Part shown: in pieces, positions 5,142 through 9,192 of the stretch
Layout: each line of letters opens with the position of its first letter
How positions within the stretch are numbered: the stretch's first letter is position 1
From: Spirochaetia bacterium
Lineage (GTDB): Bacteria > Spirochaetota > Spirochaetia > Treponematales > Breznakiellaceae
Direction of reading: 5' to 3'
DNA: 9,192 bases
Assembly: GCA_026002265.1 (NCBI GenBank)
Contig: BOBG01000080.1
Location: forward strand, 1 to 9,192
Translations under genes and position numbers: made by a program
The notes under the pieces: generated by a model
The model's input: the letters and a program-made list of their open reading frames with translations, nothing else
What the model was told of the DNA's origin: nothing
Databases searched by the model: none

Positions 5142-5894
5142 ATGGAAATAAAATTATCCGAAGAAAAAGATGTATATAAAAAGGACAATATGGTTATGAG
5201 ACCTATTGAACCATGGTCACATAATATTCATTTACTATTGAACCATTTTTATAATAATGGTTTACCTGTTCCCAAAATAATAAAAACAGATAATACCTAT
5301 GAATATTTAGAATATATAAATGGGGAACAAATTCATCCATATAAATGGAATAATGAATCACTTGTAGAAATTGCGAATTTAGTAAAAAAATTACATAATA
5401 CTGCAAAAACATTTGAACATAATATAAATATGGAATGGAAACCATGGTATTTACGAGAATTGGGAAAAGCCGAACTGTATAGCCATGGAGATATAGCCCC
5501 ATGGAATATAATAACAAATGAAAATAAAATTATTGGCTTAATTGATTGGGAATATGCAGGTCCAATAGATCCAATAATAGAATTAGCTCGTGTATGTTGG
5601 CTGTTTCCTCAATTAGTTGATGATGATTTAGGGAAATTATACAAATTACCATCATCCAAGGAACGCGGGGAACAGGTTAGATTAATAATAGATATTTATG
5701 GATTAAGTAAAAAGGAAAGAGAAATATTTTTTGATAAAATAATAGAAACAATAATATGTGAAACAGCACATGAGGCAATAGATGCAAATATAACATTTAA
5801 TAGCATTGGAAATTTATGGGGAATGGCATGGAGGAATAGAAGTTTATATTGGATATGGAGGAATAAAAATATATTAAAGAAAGCAATAATATAA
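5142..5894 (+). CDS. Aminoglycoside phosphotransferase (APH)-family kinase
   Basis: A 250-residue protein. ATG 5142 is preferred because GGAG (5132-5135) lies 6 bases upstream, while ATG 5130 overlaps that site. The kinase core is clear: the catalytic loop HGDIAPWN (115-122, with D117 as base and N122 for metal) and the DFG-equivalent IDWEYAGPIDP (134-144, D135 for metal). The N-lobe has VMRPIEPWS (18-26) and GLPVPKII (40-47), as in the phosphotransferase group with an Arg-Pro N-lobe motif. APH-family enzymes transfer phosphate from ATP to small molecules. Aminoglycoside resistance, choline or homoserine-type metabolites and other substrates occur in the family, so the substrate stays open. 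All catalytic residues are present, so it looks functional. It stands alone in its cassette with its own promoter. Confidence 0.88.
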   Translation: MEIKLSEEKDVYKKDNMVMRPIEPWSHNIHLLLNHFYNNGLPVPKIIKTDNTYEYLEYINGEQIHPYKWNNESLVEIANLVKKLHNTAKTFEHNINMEWKPWYLRELGKAELYSHGDIAPWNIITNENKIIGLIDWEYAGPIDPIIELARVCWLFPQLVDDDLGKLYKLPSSKERGEQVRLIIDIYGLSKKEREIFFDKIIETIICETAHEAIDANITFNSIGNLWGMAWRNRSLYWIWRNKNILKKAII

Positions 5895-5936
5895 AAAATA
5901 AAATTTATCGGCTATAGTGAAGCCAACGCAAACTGC

Positions 5937-6108
5937 GCTTAACATACGCTATACGCTTCGCCGCCAGTAGACGGCTCGGCCTCCACAAAACCCCAGTCGG
6001 CCTGCGGCCTTTGTGGTGTTTTGTTCCGGCACATTTTGCCCGCCCTGGTCTTGCTTCGCAAGCCCCTATTCGGGCGGTCAAAACGTCGTATAGCTTTTAT
6101 CGTTATGT
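5937..6108 (+). repeat. attC: attC-9 integron recombination site
   Basis: The boxes are GCTTAAC (5937-5943) and GTTATGT (6102-6108). GCTATACG pairs with CGTATAGC. The middle hairpin is of the CACAAAACC/GGTGTTTTGT type, as in attC-4, while the terminal hairpin (GCCCGCCC with CGGGCGG, CTTGC/GCAAG) is of the attC-3 type. Upstream AGCC (5921-5924) can pair with downstream GGCT (6117-6120), extending the fold beyond the boxes. Confidence 0.85.
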
Positions 6109-6173
6109 GTAATTGGGGCTAAACTGGTTTGTAAAATATAAAATAATGGAATAAAAAATTACTGGAAAAAGGC

Positions 6174-6202
6174 TTGACCATATAAAAATTATAGACTATA
6201 AT
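6174..6202 (+). promoter_or_regulatory. Sigma70-type promoter for the DUF6326-like gene
   Basis: TTGACC (6174-6179) and perfect TATAAT (6197-6202) are separated by 17 bp. Transcription would start near 6209, which makes the ATG at 6210 effectively leaderless and supports ATG 6231. Confidence 0.87.
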
Positions 6203-6230
6203 AAATAAAATGGTTAAAAAGGAAACCAAA

Positions 6231-6659
6231 ATGGACAATAAAAACAAACAAAAGACGGAATATGATGATGCAAAATTAAATACTCGGATGCTATTAATTG
6301 GTTTATGGACGGCTTTAATGTTATTATACATTTATTGTGATATATTTACATTTTTCAGACCAAATCACATAAATGAAATAATTGATGGTTTTATGGGGCC
6401 GTTTCCCGTTAATCAAATTTCCTTAATGGTTGCTGGCATATTAATGGCTTTACCGGCATTAATGATTATAGCAAATTTATTTATAAAAATGGTAAAAATA
6501 AAATGGATAAACATTATTGGAGGAATATTATATACATTGGTAAATATTGGAAACATGGTAGGGGAAAAATGGGCATATTATATAATATATGGTATTATTG
6601 AATTAGTAATAACGGTATTAATAATAATAAAATCAATAAAATGGCCTAAAAAAATATAA
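6231..6659 (+). CDS. DUF6326-like four-helix membrane protein
   Basis: A 142-residue protein. ATG 6231 has AAGGA (6219-6223) 7 bases upstream and is preferred to ATG 6210, which sits at the expected transcription start. A charged N-terminal tail (DNKNKQKTEYDD) precedes four membrane segments, near residues 19-37, 62-85, 92-110 and 115-133. The first helix ends in YIYCDIFTFFRP (33-44), and a short extramembrane stretch with GFMGPFPVNQIS follows. That layout, with the Asp-Ile then Phe-Phe-Arg-Pro motif, recalls the DUF6326 family of uncharacterised membrane proteins. No enzymatic motif is seen and the function is unknown. The family match is from memory of its pattern. Confidence 0.75.
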   Translation: MDNKNKQKTEYDDAKLNTRMLLIGLWTALMLLYIYCDIFTFFRPNHINEIIDGFMGPFPVNQISLMVAGILMALPALMIIANLFIKMVKIKWINIIGGILYTLVNIGNMVGEKWAYYIIYGIIELVITVLIIIKSIKWPKKI

Positions 6660-6691
6660 GGAAATAAAATAATGGGGTACGGACAAACTAC

Positions 6692-6861
6692 ACATAACAT
6701 ACGCTATACGCTGCGCCGCAGTAGTGGCTTGGCCGGAAGAAAAACGCAGTCGGCCTACGGCCTTTGTGCGTTTTTCTTCCGGCACATTTTTGCGGTTGCT
6801 GGAAACCTTACGGTTTCCTTTATCGCAACCGCAAAAATGTCGTATAGCTTTCACGTTAAAC
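6692..6861 (+). repeat. attC: attC-10 integron recombination site
   Basis: The boxes are ACATAAC (6692-6698) and GTTAAAC (6855-6861). GCTATACG pairs with CGTATAGC. The middle hairpin pairs GCCGGAAGAAAAACGCA with TGCGTTTTTCTTCCGGC, and the terminal hairpin is the TTGCGGTTGC/GCAACCGCAA type. It is preceded by ATGGGGTACGG (6672-6682). Confidence 0.88.
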
Positions 6862-7385
6862 GCAATACTGCCTAAACGTTTGAAGAATGTTATAAAACCA
6901 ATTAAGAAAGAATAAGAATTATAATATGGACTATAGTATTTTGGGTCCGCTAGAGGCGGACCCCGGCGGCTTGGCCGCCGCATTATATTGTAAAACTAAA
7001 GGAAAGCAATAATAATAGGAATAAATGTATAAAGGCCTTTATTGTTTTGGGTCCGCTAGAGGCGGACCCCGGCGGCTTGGCCGCCGCATTATATTGTAGA
7101 ACTAAAGGAAAGGAATAATAACAGGAATAAATGTATAAAAACCTTTATTGTTTTGGCGCTGCTAGAGGCAGCGCCCAGCGGCTTGGCCGCTGCAATTTTC
7201 CCATAAAAACATTAGAAGGATAGGAGAAGAAGAATATAGGTATAAAAGAATAGACTATAGTGTATCTGCGCCGCTAGAGGCGCGCCCGGCGGCATTGGCC
7301 GCCGCATATATTGGCAGGGTGTTACATAATATTACATTCATATAGGAATAAAATATAAAAGAAAAATGGGGTACGGCAGTACTGC
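6862..7385 (+). repeat. Hairpin-array cassette 1: four double-hairpin units, no convincing gene
   Basis: The interval holds four GC-rich units in AT-rich spacers at 6943-6980, 7049-7086, 7155-7192 and 7267-7304, spaced 106, 106 and 112 bp. Each unit is two abutting hairpins. In unit 1, GGGTCCGC pairs with GCGGACCC around TAGAG, then CGGCGGC pairs with GCCGCCG around TTG. Unit 3 changes both sides of both stems (GGCGCTGC/GCAGCGCC and CAGCGGC/GCCGCTG) and keeps the loops. Unit 4 has ATTG in the second loop and one missing base in its first stem. No clear promoter or ribosome site is seen. A 28-codon frame at 6926-7012 crosses unit 1 but has no good ribosome site. No run of T follows the hairpins, so they are not terminators. 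Confidence 0.8.
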
Positions 7386-7554
7386 GTTTAACATACGCTA
7401 TACGCTGCGCCGCAGTAGCGGCTTGGCCTCCGAAAAAACGCAGTCGACCTACGGCCTTTGTGCATTTTTTCTCCGGCACGTTTTTGCGGTTGCTGGAAAC
7501 CTTCGGTTTCCTTTATCGCAACCGCAAAAACGTCGTATAGCTTTCACGTTATGC
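7386..7554 (+). repeat. attC: attC-11 integron recombination site
   Basis: The boxes are GTTTAAC (7386-7392) and GTTATGC (7548-7554). GCTATACG pairs with CGTATAGC, the GCCGC-AGTA-GCGGC hairpin is present, the middle CCGAAAAAACGCA/TGCATTTTTTCTCCGG pair is present, and the terminal hairpin is the GCGGTTGC/GCAACCGC type. The preceding flank is ATGGGGTACGG (7367-7377). Confidence 0.88.
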
Positions 7555-8094
7555 GCAATTTTGCCTAAGCCTTTGAAGAATGTTATAAAACCTATAATGT
7601 AAAGAATTAAGAAGAAGAAAGAATAAGAAAATATGGTTATAAACTATAGTGTTTTGGGTCCGCTAGAGGCGGACCCCGGCGGCTTGGCCGCCGCATTATA
7701 TTGTAGAACTAAAGGAAAGGAATAATAATAGGAATAAATGTATAAAAGCCTTTATTGTTTTGGGTCCGCTAGAGGCGGACCCCGGCGGCTTGGCCGCCGC
7801 ATTATATTGTAGAACTAAAGGAAAGGAATAATAGGGATAAATGTATAAAAACTTTTATTGTTTTGGCGCTGCTAGAGCAGCACCCAGCGGCTTGGCCGCT
7901 GCAATTTTCCCATAAAAATAATAGAAGAATAAGAGAAAAAAAATATAGGTATAGAAATAAAGACTATATGTATCTGCGCCGCTAGAGGCGGCGCCCGGCG
8001 GCATTGGCCGCCGCGTTTTTTGGCAGGGTGTTATCTATAATCACATTCATATAGGAATAAAACAAAAAAGAAGAATGGGGTACGGCAAAACAGC
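7555..8094 (+). repeat. Hairpin-array cassette 2: four double-hairpin units, paralogue of cassette 1
   Basis: This is a diverged copy of the preceding cassette. Units lie at 7656-7693, 7762-7799, 7865-7901 and 7976-8013 in the same order: two GGGTCCGC-type units, one GGCGCTGC-type unit and one GCGCCGC-type unit with the ATTG second loop. Unit 3 has lost one loop base and has one stem mismatch. Unit 4 has an intact first stem, where cassette 1 has a lesion. The tails also correspond, with GGCAGGGTGTTA and CATATAGGAATAAAA before the attC. A TATAAT occurs at 7593-7598, but the nearest -35-like TTGAAG is only 14 bp away. The frame at 7633-7725 (30 codons) matches the one in cassette 1. No convincing gene is seen. 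Confidence 0.8.
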
Positions 8095-8265
8095 GCATAA
8101 CATGCGGTTTGTGGTTCGGGGCTACGCCCCTCCGGGTTCCGTTCGCCTAGGTCAGTCGCTACGCTCCTTCCCACGGCTCACTCCACCCACATTTTTTGCG
8201 GCGCTGGAACGCTTCGCGTTCCTTTATCGCGCCGCAAAAAACGTCGCAAACCTTTTACGTTATAC
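8095..8265 (+). repeat. attC: attC-12, divergent subtype
   Basis: The boxes are GCATAAC (8095-8101) and GTTATAC (8259-8265). The arms differ from the other sites: GCGGTTTG on the left pairs with CGCAAACC-type sequence on the right. Inside are GGGGC-TAC-GCCCC and a terminal hairpin with TTTTTTGCGGCGC pairing with GCGCCGCAAAAAA around GGAACGC/GCGTTCC. The central part (GTTCCGTTCGCCTAGGTC and on) is unlike the AAAAACGCA module. The upstream flank ATGGGGTACGG (8076-8086) is kept. Confidence 0.85.
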
Positions 8266-8275
8266 GACATTTGGG

Positions 8276-8653
8276 CTAAGATTTGTTAAAAAATAAAATG
8301 TCATCATGCCGTGGTGAAAACCCTTTTGTTTTTCCTAATCCTTGTGTATAATGCCATGTTATCCAACTATTAAAAATAAAATTATATTCTTGTTCCAATA
8401 TTGTATATAAATAAGAAATAAATCTTACACCCATAAATATATAAATTGAACCTGTGCCTTTTAATATTCTATGAGCTTCCTTGATCCACTGCTTTGAGAA
8501 TTCTATATATTCATCATGTGTTCTTTGATCATTGTTATTACCATAATCTTTTCCTAAATTATAGGGCGGATCGGCTATAATTAAATCGACACTTTCTGTA
8601 AGAATATTTTTCATATATTTAATAGAATCGCCTTGAAAAATTTGTATGCTCAT
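8276..8653 (-). pseudogene. DNA amino-methyltransferase, N-terminal part only
   Basis: A 125-residue frame on the minus strand. ATG 8653 is chosen because AAGGA (8664-8660) lies 6 bases upstream; the in-frame TTG at 8659 is less likely. The start IQIFQGDSIKYM and motif IV ADPPYNLGKDYGNN (27-40) mark an N6-adenine or N4-cytosine methyltransferase of the beta-like order, with RILKGTGSIYIFM (62-74) and FSPRHDDILFF (112-122) following. Relatives continue for about 150 more residues, through a hydrophobic SAM-binding motif of the DPFxGxG kind. Here the frame stops at TAG, 10 bp from the attC-12 right box, so the SAM-binding half is missing. It should not methylate alone. It lies 2 bp after the restriction gene stop, as in a restriction-modification operon. 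Confidence 0.82.
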
Positions 8654-8655
8654 AA

Positions 8656-9192
8656 TCAATCCTTAATCCAATGATTTTGTATAGCATAGTTTAACCACTC
8701 CGAATATCCTTTTTTTGAAGCAATGCATTTTTCATCCAGTAATTTATAAAATTCCCACGTTGCCCTTATTTCTCTGGAGACATAATGAATATCCCTAACT
8801 TGTAATTGTCCACTGCCTAAAGCAGGATTATAGCTAATATCGTTTTTCCCAAGAAATTTTAAATCATAGGCATTGAAATCTACTACTTCCATTACCCCAA
8901 ACATCATTGAAGAAATATTATCTCTTTTACTATAGACCTTATGCTTTATAGATAGAATAATAAAAATGTAATCTGGGTCTTTAATATATTCGGTACGGAT
9001 TCTGGCGAATGAATTAATATTAGGAGATTTACCACTTCCTTTTATATCATCACTTGTTGTTTTTACATCTACAAAACCTGTAACAGAAGTTTGAGCTTTT
9101 CTATCACGTTTAAATTGAAGAATTACATCTGCCATATTCAAACGTTCGCCAACTTCAACATTTATTAATTTATATTTATTATTTTCATCTTC
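8656..9192 (-). CDS. Type II restriction endonuclease-like protein, partial at window edge
   Basis: The minus-strand frame is open to the window edge and gives 178 residues without its N-terminus. The sequence NVEVGERLNMADVILQ (11-26 of the visible part) followed by FVDVKTTSDD (40-49) fits a PD-(D/E)XK nuclease: D22, then D42-V-K44 about 20 residues on, with a conserved Glu near 13-16. The product would cut double-stranded DNA with Mg. It ends 2 bp before a methyltransferase start, which is the classic arrangement of a restriction-modification pair and the main support for the call. The recognition site cannot be inferred and I do not name the family. The L-N-M before ADV is internal, so a start at TTG 9141 or ATG 9135 is not likely. 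No promoter is visible. Confidence 0.7.
   Translation of the reverse strand, partial: EDENNKYKLINVEVGERLNMADVILQFKRDRKAQTSVTGFVDVKTTSDDIKGSGKSPNINSFARIRTEYIKDPDYIFIILSIKHKVYSKRDNISSMMFGVMEVVDFNAYDLKFLGKNDISYNPALGSGQLQVRDIHYVSREIRATWEFYKLLDEKCIASKKGYSEWLNYAIQNHWIKD

Noticed and set aside
6943..7304. Rho-independent terminators
   Set aside because: The hairpins are strong but neither side has the needed run of T, and none follows a gene.
6943..8013. CRISPR array
   Set aside because: Repeats are palindromic pairs with a ~106-bp period, and the spacers are near-identical AT-rich sequence rather than unique. No cas genes are seen.

Overview
This window is a stretch of a mobile-integron-type gene cassette array. 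It has eleven full-length attC recombination sites of about 133-173 bp plus two remnants, all on the + strand. Each pairs a 5' box of the form RYYYAAC or a close variant (GCATAAC, GCTTAAC, GTATAAC) with a 3' box GTTRRRY (GTTAAGC, GTTATGC, GTTATAC), enclosing GC-rich nested palindromes. No integrase gene or attI is visible, so this is an internal part of a longer array. The AT-rich genes, the sedentary-style array and the long structured attC sites fit a chromosomal integron of a spirochaete such as Treponema (integrons are known in T. denticola). The host is an inference; nothing here proves it.

Layout, cassette by cassette: (1) 1-177 is the tail of an unseen cassette with attC-1. (2) 178-1110 carries a toxin-antitoxin pair, an AbrB-like antitoxin and a PIN-domain toxin broken by an in-frame TGA, then chimeric attC-2. 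(3) 1111-1279 is a gene-less cassette whose attC has lost its right half; it is fused to (4) a GNAT acetyltransferase cassette ending in attC-3. (5) 2102-2833 carries a membrane protein broken by successive frameshifts, with a GGADGPT motif, then attC-4, whose crossover triplet is mutated. (6) A small HNH nuclease has its own terminator and attC-5. (7) 3435-3675 is a second, complete copy of the gene-less cassette, ending in attC-6. (8) and (9) are two small membrane-protein cassettes separated only by a collapsed attC remnant; the second ends in attC-8. (10) An APH-family phosphotransferase ends in attC-9. (11) A DUF6326-like membrane protein ends in attC-10. (12) and (13) are two paralogous cassettes without a convincing gene, each with four tandem GC-rich double hairpins, ending in attC-11 and attC-12. 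(14) A restriction endonuclease and the N-terminal half of its DNA methyltransferase lie on the opposite strand, running to the window edge.

All eight + strand coding cassettes carry their own sigma70-like promoter (TTGAC(A/C/G)-type -35, 16 or 17 bp spacer, TATAAT-type -10), so these genes do not depend on one integron promoter. Functions are typical accessory cargo: toxin-antitoxin, acetylation, phosphorylation, nuclease and small membrane proteins. Several genes and sites are decayed.

The most unusual content is the pair of hairpin-array cassettes (6943-8013): eight copies of two abutting hairpins with conserved loops (TAGAG, then TTG or ATTG) and paired base changes in the stems. This suggests a structured nucleic-acid element of unknown role.
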